A stretch of 7,524 nucleotides of DNA from Nanobdellota archaeon (GTDB lineage Archaea > Nanobdellota > Nanobdellia > Woesearchaeales > UBA12501): contig JAHJCS010000046.1 of assembly GCA_018812465.1 (NCBI GenBank), positions 1 to 7,524 of the forward strand. Direction: 5' to 3'. A program made the translations under genes and the position numbers. Below the pieces are notes generated by a model. It had not been told where the DNA came from. It saw nothing but the letters and a program-made list of their open reading frames with translations, and did not search any database. Shown in pieces: positions 1-6,275 of the stretch (position 1 is its first letter; each line of letters starts with the position of its first letter).

Positions 1-881
1 GCGCCCAATGCAGCTATTGCTCCGTCTGCTGCTGCAGTTATTGCCTGCTTCATGACAGTGTCAGTCGAATCTCCTGCTGCGAACACACCTTCAACATTTG
101 TGCTCCTGTTCTTGTCAACAATTATCAGTCCGCTCTTGTCAAGCTTCACTCCAATCTGCTCTGCAAGAACTGTTGAAGGCACTGAACCAACCTCAATAAA
201 GAGCCCGTCAACCTGCAGTTCGTTGCTTCCATTGAATGGCTTGTCCAGTATCGCTGTAGTTAGGAACTTGCTCCCCTTTACCTCAGTGATATTAGTATTA
301 TAGATCATCTCAATCTTCTCATTCCCTTCCACTGCAGTTTTGTTGACTGGCTCTGCCCTGAGCTCATCTTTCCTGTAGATTATATACACTTTCTTTGCAT
401 ACTGAGCAGAGAGCAGTGATGCAAGAGCTGCTGAATCAGAGCCTCCTACAACACCTACAACCTTTTCCTTGAAGAAAGGAGCATCGCAGGTGTAGCAGTA
501 GCTTACGCCTCTGCCTGCAAACTCATCCTCACCAGGAATATTAAGATGCCGTCTTCTTAGGCCCCATGCGAGAATCAATGCCTTTGCCTGGAAAGATTCC
601 TGGCCAGAAGTCACTATGAACTCATTGTCTTTCTTCTCAATCTTCTCAACCTCAAGGTCTGAGAAATCAACACCCAATCCCTCTGCATGCTCCTTGAACT
701 TGACCATCAGGTCTGCGCCAGGAATGCTTCTTTCTCCTGGCCAGTTCTCGACAAGATGGGCTTCATTGAGCACTCCTCCGGTCTCTTTGGATATTATAAG
801 TGTCTTTAGATTGTATCTTGCTGCATAGATGCCTGCTGCCATGCCTGCGCAGCCGCCTCCGATAATGATAAGGTCGTACAT
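1..881 (-). CDS. trxB: Thioredoxin reductase (FAD/NAD(P)H-dependent), C-terminus cut by window edge
   Basis: This is a flavoprotein that passes electrons from NAD(P)H through FAD and a redox-active disulfide to thioredoxin-like proteins in the cytoplasm. The 293 codons present start at ATG 881. Visible landmarks are an N-terminal FAD-binding Rossmann motif (residues 4-17, IIIGGGCAGMAAG), a redox pair C129-Y-T-C132 followed by D133, a second dinucleotide-binding motif at about 143-151 (GVVGGSDSA), and the C-terminal FAD-contact motif AAGD at 268-271. Order and spacing match the short, low-molecular-weight TrxB family, which is usually about 305-320 residues, so only the last dozen or two residues should be missing. 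The FAD motif has Cys where Pro is common (GGGCAG for GGGPAG), which is a minor variation. The start is supported by the N-terminus (MYDLIIIGGG), which fits the family, and by a TATA box 26 bp upstream. The second motif does not tell NADH from NADPH preference. Confidence 0.95.
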   Translation of the reverse strand, partial: MYDLIIIGGGCAGMAAGIYAARYNLKTLIISKETGGVLNEAHLVENWPGERSIPGADLMVKFKEHAEGLGVDFSDLEVEKIEKKDNEFIVTSGQESFQAKALILAWGLRRRHLNIPGEDEFAGRGVSYCYTCDAPFFKEKVVGVVGGSDSAALASLLSAQYAKKVYIIYRKDELRAEPVNKTAVEGNEKIEMIYNTNITEVKGSKFLTTAILDKPFNGSNELQVDGLFIEVGSVPSTVLAEQIGVKLDKSGLIIVDKNRSTNVEGVFAAGDSTDTVMKQAITAAADGAIAALG

Positions 882-900
882 GGGCTGATAGAAAAAACAG

Positions 901-913
901 GTATTTTTAAAGG
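901..913 (-). promoter_or_regulatory. Archaeal TATA-box promoter of trxB
   Basis: On the minus strand this stretch reads CCTTTAAAAATAC. The TATA-like core (TTTAAAAATA) is centred near 907, about 26 bp before the trxB ATG at 881. That is the normal distance from an archaeal TATA box to the transcription start, so the mRNA should be leaderless or nearly so. No Shine-Dalgarno sequence is visible before the ATG. A run of six T on the minus strand (892-897) lies between the box and the gene and could serve as an oligo-T stop for transcripts arriving from the upstream gene. The whole signal fits into the 41-bp gap after that gene. Confidence 0.55.
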
Positions 914-922
914 TTTGTATAA

Positions 923-1594
923 TCAGAGAGTCTTCTGGATGCATGCAAAGCCGTAATCAAACTGATGGTTGCCCTCTGAGACAAAATGATATCTGCAAGA
1001 GAATAGTATACCCGCTTCTTCAGTAAGTCTTTTGCATAGACTCTCAAGCCTTGCAACATCACCATAGGGTTCTTTTCTTCCAGAATCTGTTGTAGATTCA
1101 GCTGAGATTGCTGCAATGACTCCATTAGGGGATAAGAAAGAATGCGCTTTCCTGAATATCTCAATATAATCTTCAACATCCACAAAATCAGGATTATGAA
1201 TCAGGATGAAATCATAGTCTTTTCTGCCTTATGCTGCATTGAGACCTATACTCCATGGAGCAAATTTGGCAGCATTGCCTCTTCTTTCGCCGAATATCTC
1301 AAGATTGTACACTTCAGGAGTAAGATCCTCAGGTTCACGCTCACTTATATCACATGCTACAACAGCAAGATCTTTTTTGTTAATGCCTGACCTGTGCTGG
1401 TGTAATGTTCTTATGAGAACACCATCATATTTCTGGGCTGAATGACCTATAACCATTGCAAGGGTCTTTCCTGAAGGCTTGTAATCTTCTGGAAGATGAT
1501 TAAGAAGTATATACATGGATATTGGATCAAAACCATGGTCATCTAGTGCATATATATCAAAAAGCCTTTCCTGGTCTATTATTATTCTTTCCAT
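923..1594 (-). pseudogene. Rossmann-fold methyltransferase-like gene interrupted by an in-frame TAA
   Basis: Reading from ATG 1594 gives 121 codons and then TAA (1229-1231). In the same frame, 101 further sense codons follow to TGA at 923-925. Both halves look like real protein and join into one Rossmann-like layout of about 222 residues. Residues 44-50 (TLAMVIG) could be the first strand, 75-83 (DLAVVACDI) a second strand ending in an acidic residue, and 127-135 (YDFILIHNP), after the stop, a core strand. A helix and L-S-P-N-G-V-I-A-A at 154-162 follow, as in the 'L.pgG' region of class I SAM-dependent methyltransferases. The classic GxGxG motif is not clear, so the family is tentative. No frame change occurs at the stop, so one substitution (from CAA, GAA or AAA, for example) would explain it; a sequencing error or two separate polypeptides are alternatives. 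Restart at GTG 1183 is possible but has no obvious ribosome binding site. The gene has its own TATA box and lies 41 bp upstream of trxB. Confidence 0.6.
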
Positions 1595-1618
1595 GATTCA
1601 TTATTTAATAGGTTATCA

Positions 1619-1626
1619 TATATAAA
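1619..1626 (-). promoter_or_regulatory. Archaeal TATA box of the interrupted methyltransferase-like gene
   Basis: On the minus strand this reads TTTATATA, centred about 28 bp before the ATG at 1594, which predicts a leaderless transcript. It is the left half of a divergent promoter pair with the TATA box at 1672-1679. A working promoter in front of an interrupted gene suggests either a recent mutation or a sequence error. Confidence 0.5.
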
Positions 1627-1641
1627 AGTTGCTGTTTCTAT

Positions 1642-1657
1642 ACTACTTTATGGTAGT
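1642..1657. promoter_or_regulatory. 16-bp palindrome midway between divergent TATA boxes; candidate operator
   Basis: The sequence is ACTAC-TTTATG-GTAGT, with perfect 5-bp arms and a 6-bp spacer. It begins 16 bp from the left TATA box (1619-1626) and ends 15 bp from the right one (1672-1679), so it sits at the centre of the divergent promoter region. Short palindromes of this kind are typical targets of dimeric ribbon-helix-helix regulators, and such a protein is encoded by the first gene to the right. That the two belong together is inference; 5-bp arms can also arise by chance in A+T-rich DNA. Confidence 0.35.
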
Positions 1658-1671
1658 CAAATAACACAACA

Positions 1672-1679
1672 TTTATAAA
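1672..1679 (+). promoter_or_regulatory. Archaeal TATA box of the RHH-kinase operon
   Basis: TTTATAAA is an almost ideal archaeal TATA box. Its centre lies about 26 bp before ATG 1702, so transcription should start at or very close to the start codon. The ribbon-helix-helix gene has no Shine-Dalgarno site, which agrees with a leaderless mRNA. No other promoter is evident ahead of the overlapping downstream genes, so this one probably drives the whole operon. Confidence 0.65.
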
Positions 1680-1681
1680 CC

Positions 1682-1698
1682 TTAATAAGAATTAATAA
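1682..1698 (+). repeat. Direct repeat TTAATAA x2 at 10-bp spacing; candidate operator
   Basis: TTAATAA occurs at 1682-1688 and again at 1692-1698, in step with one turn of the helix, between the TATA box and the start codon. A protein bound here would block the transcription start. Ribbon-helix-helix proteins often bind tandem half-sites side by side, so autoregulation by the product of the next gene is possible. The bases are simple A/T and may be chance. Confidence 0.25.
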
Positions 1699-1701
1699 TA
1701 T

Positions 1702-1848
1702 ATGAAACGGGTCTTTAGCGTTTCACTGGGGGAAGAGACTATTTCTAAGGTAGAAGAGATTCTAGAGAGCGGACCATTCAGGAACAAGAGCCATGTTGTA
1801 GAGGAAGCAATCCTTCAGCTCTTCAAAAGAGGTGGGAAGGATGAGTGA
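1702..1848 (+). CDS. Small ribbon-helix-helix DNA-binding regulator (CopG/ParD/NikR-type fold)
   Basis: This 48-residue protein consists of little more than a ribbon-helix-helix domain. The N-terminal strand is RVFSVSL (residues 3-9), whose outward side chains would enter the major groove. Helix 1 covers about 11-23 (EETISKVEEILES). The turn and helix 2 begin at GPFRNKSHVVEEAI (24-37), with the F/R-N-K/R-S motif seen at this place in many archaeal family members, and a short basic tail follows. Such proteins work as dimers that bind short repeated operators, usually as repressors. It is the first gene of the operon, leaderless behind a strong TATA box, and its end overlaps the first kinase gene by 8 bp. 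Candidate operators lie directly upstream. It could be an antitoxin by fold, but no toxin gene is adjacent, so an autoregulator of the kinase operon is the better reading. Confidence 0.85.
   Translation: MKRVFSVSLGEETISKVEEILESGPFRNKSHVVEEAILQLFKRGGKDE
1829..1834 (+). promoter_or_regulatory. Shine-Dalgarno site that fixes the first kinase start at ATG 1841
   Basis: GAGGTG ends 6 nt before ATG 1841. An alternative in-frame GTG at 1832 lies inside this site and would have no site of its own, so ATG 1841 is the better start. The site lies inside the regulator gene, as expected for coupled translation. Confidence 0.7.
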
Positions 1849-4246
1849 GAATAAGAAGAGCTCAATGGACCTGAGAGATATTATTGGAGATGATGGCTCA
1901 GTGCAGATTGGTGATACAGAATTTCAAAGAGTTGATCCACCCAAGATACCTAATGATAACCAGAGGATAATAGTTAACCCTGATTCTATAGACAATCGCT
2001 TTGAAGAGATGTCAAGGAGAGAGACTAAATTAAAGATAGGTCAACATCAGTATACCATAATCCCAATAGGAAGAGATAAAACACCATTTGATATTGTAGA
2101 TGTTAATGGTGAGAATGTATTTGGAGGCCCTTTTGAGGAGTTGGTCTTCTCATTTGAAGATGAGGGTTATCCTTTCATCGCTGCAAAAAGAGTCAATAAC
2201 CTCAATTTTTATGTCTTCTCAGAGGATGGTGATCATGATTGGTATCAGCCAACTTATAAGACAATGGTTGGTGTTGTTGATATAAAAGGAGACAAAGTCC
2301 TTAAGATTGCATCTTTCTCAGGAGATACTGATATAGGTTTCTATGAGAAACATGGTAAGAAACCTCTTTTTGGAGGTCATCATTATTCTACTGGACCTAT
2401 AGTTGAATATCAAGGTAATACTGTCCTGCTCGCAAGGAAGAATCATTTACCAAATAGTGATGGCTTTCTGTACAAAATTTATAATCTCGAAGGTAAAGTG
2501 ATTGAGAAGTTCGGAGAGCCAAATAAAGTGATGAGAGATCTTGTGCACTTTTATAATCATTATTTCTTGATAGGAATGGACCATCAAAGATTTAGGAATG
2601 TCTGGTTCTTTTATGATGAAGAAGGCAATAAATTGCCTATATTTGGCAGATATCACCGACTCATCTACTCTTTTGAGACAGATAAACCTCAGAATAAATT
2701 TGAGGGATATAACCATTTAGATGGTTTTGTCTTTGTCCATGGCCATCCTGTCCTCATAGCAGATAAGCCTAAGAAAGAAGGATGGTTCTTGTATGATATC
2801 CACAATCATGAGCTTTTCGGAGGAGGATTCAAGAGGATAAGACAAGTGAAAGAAGTAGAGACCATGCCTTTGCTTGAAGGAATATCAAACAGCGGGCTGG
2901 AGGGATTCTTCTCAATTGATGGATTCTATTCTCAGGATGAAGATGACCTGGTTTATGGCAGATATGGCGCTTGGCAGAAGATTGATACTGCATTTATAGA
3001 TTTTAGGGAGTGGCTTATAAAAGGAACCTCTCTGGGCCATGTCCAGATAGATAATGTTAAGCTTGCAAGCGACGCTTATCTTTTTGAACGGGCTAACAAA
3101 AGTTTAGGCATGTCTCCAAGTGATCTACTGGATAGATTAGTGCCTATCCTAAAAAGCAGTGATTCTGTCAATAGATTCAGCCATTTCATAGAGATATTTG
3201 ATGCTTATCTTGATCATGAAGAAGATTTCTTAGATAAGATTGATAATCTAGTTCAGATAATCCCAGGGAGTGTTGACCGAAGAGAACAGTTCATCACTTC
3301 TTTGAAAGCCAATCTAAAGCTTCCTGTTTCACAAAGAAACAGTCTTGAGCAGATGTTGGACTGCGCAAAGCTCGGAACTGATCAGTATGATATACTGAAT
3401 GTTCTTGGTGAGGGAAATCATGCTGAAACCTATCTTGCTTTTTCAAAGAACCTGAAAGCATATCGCGCCCTAAAAGCAATCAAGCCTGGAGATGTGAGCA
3501 ACGAAGAAGTTGAGATAATGGCACTGCTCGAGGGAGCAGAGATCAAGAATGTCGTGAAAATTTATTATGCTGATAACCTGATAAAAGACGCTGTTGGAAG
3601 ACAAAGATACTGTATTGTCATGGAATATGTCGATGGCAAAACACTTGATGAGATCATGAGGGAGAAACCAGATGAGAAAACTGTTATTGATATTGGCTGC
3701 CAGACTTTCCAGGGAGTCTATGGACTTAGGCAGAATGGTATCACTCATTACGATCTTCATATGAAGAATATTAAAAGAAACTCTCAGGGAGTTATAAAAA
3801 TCCTTGATTTTGGGTCGAGCAGTGATGAGAAGAGATATTATCATGGCAATAAAGAGTTCAAAGCGCCTGATTATTTACAGGGAGATAGCTATTCAAATCC
3901 TGATCTGATATCATTAGGTCTGATGATATACAAGCTTTACAAAGGTGAGCATCTTGTGTTGTCAAGGACTGAAGATATGGGCACCAAGACTTTCAAGGAA
4001 AGGGCTGCTCATATGATAAATAAGATGTACCATAATTTTGAGTTAAGAAAAGAATACTGGCAGAAGATAGAGAATCTGCCTGACAGGATAGGGGTCCTCG
4101 TTGCGGCTTGCCTTGAGCATTATGATGATATTGACTATGTGAAAAGTGTTTTTGAGATTGCAAGCCCTGACCTTAAATATAAACTGATGACTGAAGATGA
4201 GAAGATCAAGAAGATAAAAGAGCTGGAGGGGAAGGATGGGTCTTGA
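1841..4246 (+). CDS. Protein kinase with N-terminal beta-rich (WG/propeller-like) repeat region
   Basis: This is an 801-residue protein. After a polar N-terminus, residues about 66-388 form a beta-rich region with recurring units such as DVNGENVFGGPFEELVFSF (87-105), YDEEGNKLPIFGRYHRLI (258-275) and YDIHNHELFGGGFKRI (318-333). These recall WG repeats or a beta-propeller and probably bind a ligand or partner. Residues 390-512 look helical. A complete Hanks-type kinase domain follows from about 515 to 700: glycine-rich loop 521-529 (VLGEGNHAE), ATP-anchoring lysine K545, helix-C glutamate E556, catalytic loop H636-Y-D638-L-H-M-K-N643, metal-binding D656-F-G, and an F-helix DLISLG segment. All residues needed for phosphotransfer are present; Tyr replaces Arg in HRD, so it is not an RD kinase. 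A charged tail ends the protein. There is no signal peptide or membrane helix, so it should be cytoplasmic, with likely Ser/Thr targets. The gene overlaps its neighbours by 8 and 11 bp. Confidence 0.9.
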   Translation: MSENKKSSMDLRDIIGDDGSVQIGDTEFQRVDPPKIPNDNQRIIVNPDSIDNRFEEMSRRETKLKIGQHQYTIIPIGRDKTPFDIVDVNGENVFGGPFEELVFSFEDEGYPFIAAKRVNNLNFYVFSEDGDHDWYQPTYKTMVGVVDIKGDKVLKIASFSGDTDIGFYEKHGKKPLFGGHHYSTGPIVEYQGNTVLLARKNHLPNSDGFLYKIYNLEGKVIEKFGEPNKVMRDLVHFYNHYFLIGMDHQRFRNVWFFYDEEGNKLPIFGRYHRLIYSFETDKPQNKFEGYNHLDGFVFVHGHPVLIADKPKKEGWFLYDIHNHELFGGGFKRIRQVKEVETMPLLEGISNSGLEGFFSIDGFYSQDEDDLVYGRYGAWQKIDTAFIDFREWLIKGTSLGHVQIDNVKLASDAYLFERANKSLGMSPSDLLDRLVPILKSSDSVNRFSHFIEIFDAYLDHEEDFLDKIDNLVQIIPGSVDRREQFITSLKANLKLPVSQRNSLEQMLDCAKLGTDQYDILNVLGEGNHAETYLAFSKNLKAYRALKAIKPGDVSNEEVEIMALLEGAEIKNVVKIYYADNLIKDAVGRQRYCIVMEYVDGKTLDEIMREKPDEKTVIDIGCQTFQGVYGLRQNGITHYDLHMKNIKRNSQGVIKILDFGSSSDEKRYYHGNKEFKAPDYLQGDSYSNPDLISLGLMIYKLYKGEHLVLSRTEDMGTKTFKERAAHMINKMYHNFELRKEYWQKIENLPDRIGVLVAACLEHYDDIDYVKSVFEIASPDLKYKLMTEDEKIKKIKELEGKDGS
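4225..4229 (+). promoter_or_regulatory. Shine-Dalgarno site of the second kinase gene
   Basis: GGAGG ends 6 nt before ATG 4236 and lies inside the end of the preceding gene, whose TGA is at 4244-4246. It supports the start that gives an 11-bp overlap and translational coupling. Confidence 0.7.
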
Positions 4247-6275
4247 TCAATGCACCCAAGAGGAATTTGACAAAAGATTTGATAAACATGATACTTCAAT
4301 ACTTGAAAGACTTGATATTTCTCCAGATGATGCAAATGCATTTGATTCTAGATTTTCTGGATTTGATGTTGTTAATTTTATGAATTCTGGTATTTATTCA
4401 TGTGCTGCAAATGCATTTCCTGAAAGATTCAACACATTAGAGATTTATATATTTATTAAAAATAGAGTCTCATCAGACTTTCTCGCAAAGAAGGCGAATC
4501 TGGATTTTCTAGATGTGATAAATGCTGCAACTAGAAATGTTGATATGGATAGCATCTCAGATTACAGAAAAGGGCTAACCTGGGATGAAAAGTTTGAGTT
4601 TGCTAGAAGAAAAATCAGCTCAGATACAGTCAATGCATATCATGAAGACCTTCAAGGTAAACAAATTCTAAGACTAACTGAGCTGGGATTTAAACCAGAG
4701 GATACTATTGGTTACAAAACAAGAAAGAGCAGAGCAACAGTCAGACAAGATGGTTTAGGAGCAAGTCAGGCTGCCAAAGATGCAAATGGAGGTTATATCT
4801 ATGAAATGCTTATTAGAAATTGTCTTCCTGATTGCGCAAACTCATACTCTTCTTCTTTTTTTATTGAAGAGGTCATAAAGCTAATAGATGCTGGAATTAG
4901 TTCAAGCACTACTTTCGCATTTGAATTCTATGCTAATGAAGCAGGGTACCAGATTGACCCAAACCAAATAATTATGATTACTGCATCAGGTGCAGATTCA
5001 AGAACCTTTGAGAATCTGGTAAAAGATTTTGATCCAGACAGTGTTGCAAAGATATGTGACAGCCATATTAGAACTGAGGGCATTCAAGAATATGTTCCAA
5101 GATTTGATGCAGATGACATTATATTGCTTACAAAAAATGATGTTTCTGGACAAGAAGCATGCAGTTACCGTTCTGATATCAGTAGCATAGACATCTGCAG
5201 ACTGCAAAAAATCAAGTGTACACCAGATATTGTAGATCAATATGATGACATTTTTGATGGTAAATCTATCTATGTATTATACTCATTAGGTCTTTCTCCA
5301 GATAAAATACCTAAAACTAACAAAACAGTGAATCAGGTTCTAAAGAGCATTGTTTCCAAATATCAGGGTCAGTTTGCATCAGATAACATGTTTTTAGATG
5401 ATGAATTCTTAGATGCATTTATCCCAGCTGAGATTAGATTAATTGGAACAGGTGCAGATGGAGTTGTATTACTGGATTCAAGAGAGGCATTGACAAGAGC
5501 TACTTTAACTGCATTATCTTATAAAGATGTAACAATTGTTGATCCAGAGATCATTAGAGAAGAAATACAAAATGAGATGAAAAATAGGCAATCAATGGTT
5601 GTCAAAAAATATTCTATGAATATTGGAAGAGAATATTATTTTCTAAGCAAACTTAATGATCCGCAGTATGTTGTTAAGCCTTTGAAGTACAATCCTGAGG
5701 AAAATGAGCTTGACCTTGAATATATCAAAGGAGATACAATTGAAAGTATTGTTAACAAGGAAGGTGCATTGGCATCAGAAAGGGTTAAACAATATGGAAT
5801 GGATATAATAAAAGGAATTGAGGAATTAAGGCTTAAAGGAATTTACCATCGAGATATCCATGTTCATAATGTTATGATTGATGAGGATCTTGACAGAGCA
5901 ATCATTATAGATCTTAGTATTGCTACTGAAAATCCAACAGAGATATATGAATTGAATAGATCTTATGGAGGTAATAACGACCTAGTCTCACTTGGTCAAT
6001 TGATGTATAAGATGGCTACTGGCCATAATCTTTTCAATGAGGGCCTTGGATTCAGCTGTTATTCAGCTGTAAAACAGGGCATCAAGACAACCAGAGAGAA
6101 AGTTTATGATGATCCTGAGCTCCTCCAGAGCTATCTTAGCAAGGTAAGAGAAGATGTCAAGGACAGGAATCTTGCTAATCTTATTGTGACCCTGCTTGAT
6201 GATAATCTATGGACACAGCCTTCACTTGAGAAAGTTGAGCAGGCAAAAGAGATGTTCGAGAGGTATACAGCATGA
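4236..6275 (+). CDS. Protein kinase with N-terminal array of 25-residue helical repeats
   Basis: This is a 679-residue protein. Residues 27-351 are about twelve tandem units, mostly exactly 25 residues, each probably two short helices, which would build a solenoid for protein binding. A kinase domain covers about 398-600. It has a glycine loop G404-T-G406-A-D-G409, lysine K457 in VVKKY, helix-C glutamate E466, a hinge at 494-500 (LEYIKGD), a catalytic loop H538-R-D540-I-H-V-H-N545, and D559-L-S in place of DFG. The metal-binding aspartate is kept, so activity is plausible. Two oddities are an insertion of some 30 residues between the glycine loop and K457 (about 50 residues apart, where 15-20 is usual) and a short activation segment with no APE motif. 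The segment 581-592 (NDLVSLGQLMYK) closely resembles the matching part of the upstream kinase, which suggests paralogy. There is no signal peptide or membrane helix. The gene overlaps its neighbours by 11 and 4 bp. By eye the repeat part is more A/T-ending in codon use than the flanking genes. Confidence 0.88.
   Translation: MGLDQCTQEEFDKRFDKHDTSILERLDISPDDANAFDSRFSGFDVVNFMNSGIYSCAANAFPERFNTLEIYIFIKNRVSSDFLAKKANLDFLDVINAATRNVDMDSISDYRKGLTWDEKFEFARRKISSDTVNAYHEDLQGKQILRLTELGFKPEDTIGYKTRKSRATVRQDGLGASQAAKDANGGYIYEMLIRNCLPDCANSYSSSFFIEEVIKLIDAGISSSTTFAFEFYANEAGYQIDPNQIIMITASGADSRTFENLVKDFDPDSVAKICDSHIRTEGIQEYVPRFDADDIILLTKNDVSGQEACSYRSDISSIDICRLQKIKCTPDIVDQYDDIFDGKSIYVLYSLGLSPDKIPKTNKTVNQVLKSIVSKYQGQFASDNMFLDDEFLDAFIPAEIRLIGTGADGVVLLDSREALTRATLTALSYKDVTIVDPEIIREEIQNEMKNRQSMVVKKYSMNIGREYYFLSKLNDPQYVVKPLKYNPEENELDLEYIKGDTIESIVNKEGALASERVKQYGMDIIKGIEELRLKGIYHRDIHVHNVMIDEDLDRAIIIDLSIATENPTEIYELNRSYGGNNDLVSLGQLMYKMATGHNLFNEGLGFSCYSAVKQGIKTTREKVYDDPELLQSYLSKVREDVKDRNLANLIVTLLDDNLWTQPSLEKVEQAKEMFERYTA
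4314..5288 (+). repeat. Coding region for about twelve tandem 25-residue protein repeats
   Basis: Units in the second kinase protein span residues 27-51, 52-76, 77-101, 102-125, 126-150, 151-195, 196-219, 220-251, 252-276, 277-301, 302-326 and 327-351. Eight are exactly 25 residues, two are 24, and two are longer (45 and 32) through insertions. A shortened unit may also occupy residues 5-26. The pattern is roughly G-[IV]-S-x-[DE]-x-[AV]-x-x-[YF]-x-x-x-[FL]-x-x-x-x-[IV]-x-x-[LF]-x-x-[NSL]. Good examples are DISPDDANAFDSRF (27-40), KCTPDIVDQYDDIF (327-340) and HIRTEGIQEYVPRF (277-290). The DNA copies are well diverged, so the array is old. Confidence 0.8.
6260..6264 (+). promoter_or_regulatory. 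Shine-Dalgarno site of the last gene
   Basis: GAGGT ends 7 nt before ATG 6272, which itself forms an ATGA stop-start overlap with the second kinase gene. It supports the chosen start and coupled translation. Confidence 0.6.

Noticed and set aside
52..828. Plus-strand open frames at 52-303 and 616-828
   Set aside because: They are antisense to the well-supported trxB coding sequence and show no recognisable protein features or ribosome binding sites.
907..1185. Minus-strand open frame overlapping the 3' half of the interrupted gene
   Set aside because: It lies in another frame than the protein-like continuation (923-1183). The continuation has methyltransferase-like sequence, while this frame does not resemble a protein.
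1183..1240. Frameshift between the two halves of the methyltransferase-like gene
   Set aside because: Both halves are in the same frame; only the TAA at 1229-1231 separates them.
1832..1840. GTG start three codons earlier for the first kinase
   Set aside because: It falls inside the GAGGTG ribosome binding site that correctly precedes ATG 1841.
1702..4246. Type II toxin-antitoxin pair (RHH antitoxin with a HipA-like kinase toxin)
   Set aside because: The kinase has Hanks-type motifs and a large repeat region, not HipA layout, and HipA partners are usually helix-turn-helix proteins. The operon continues with more kinases.
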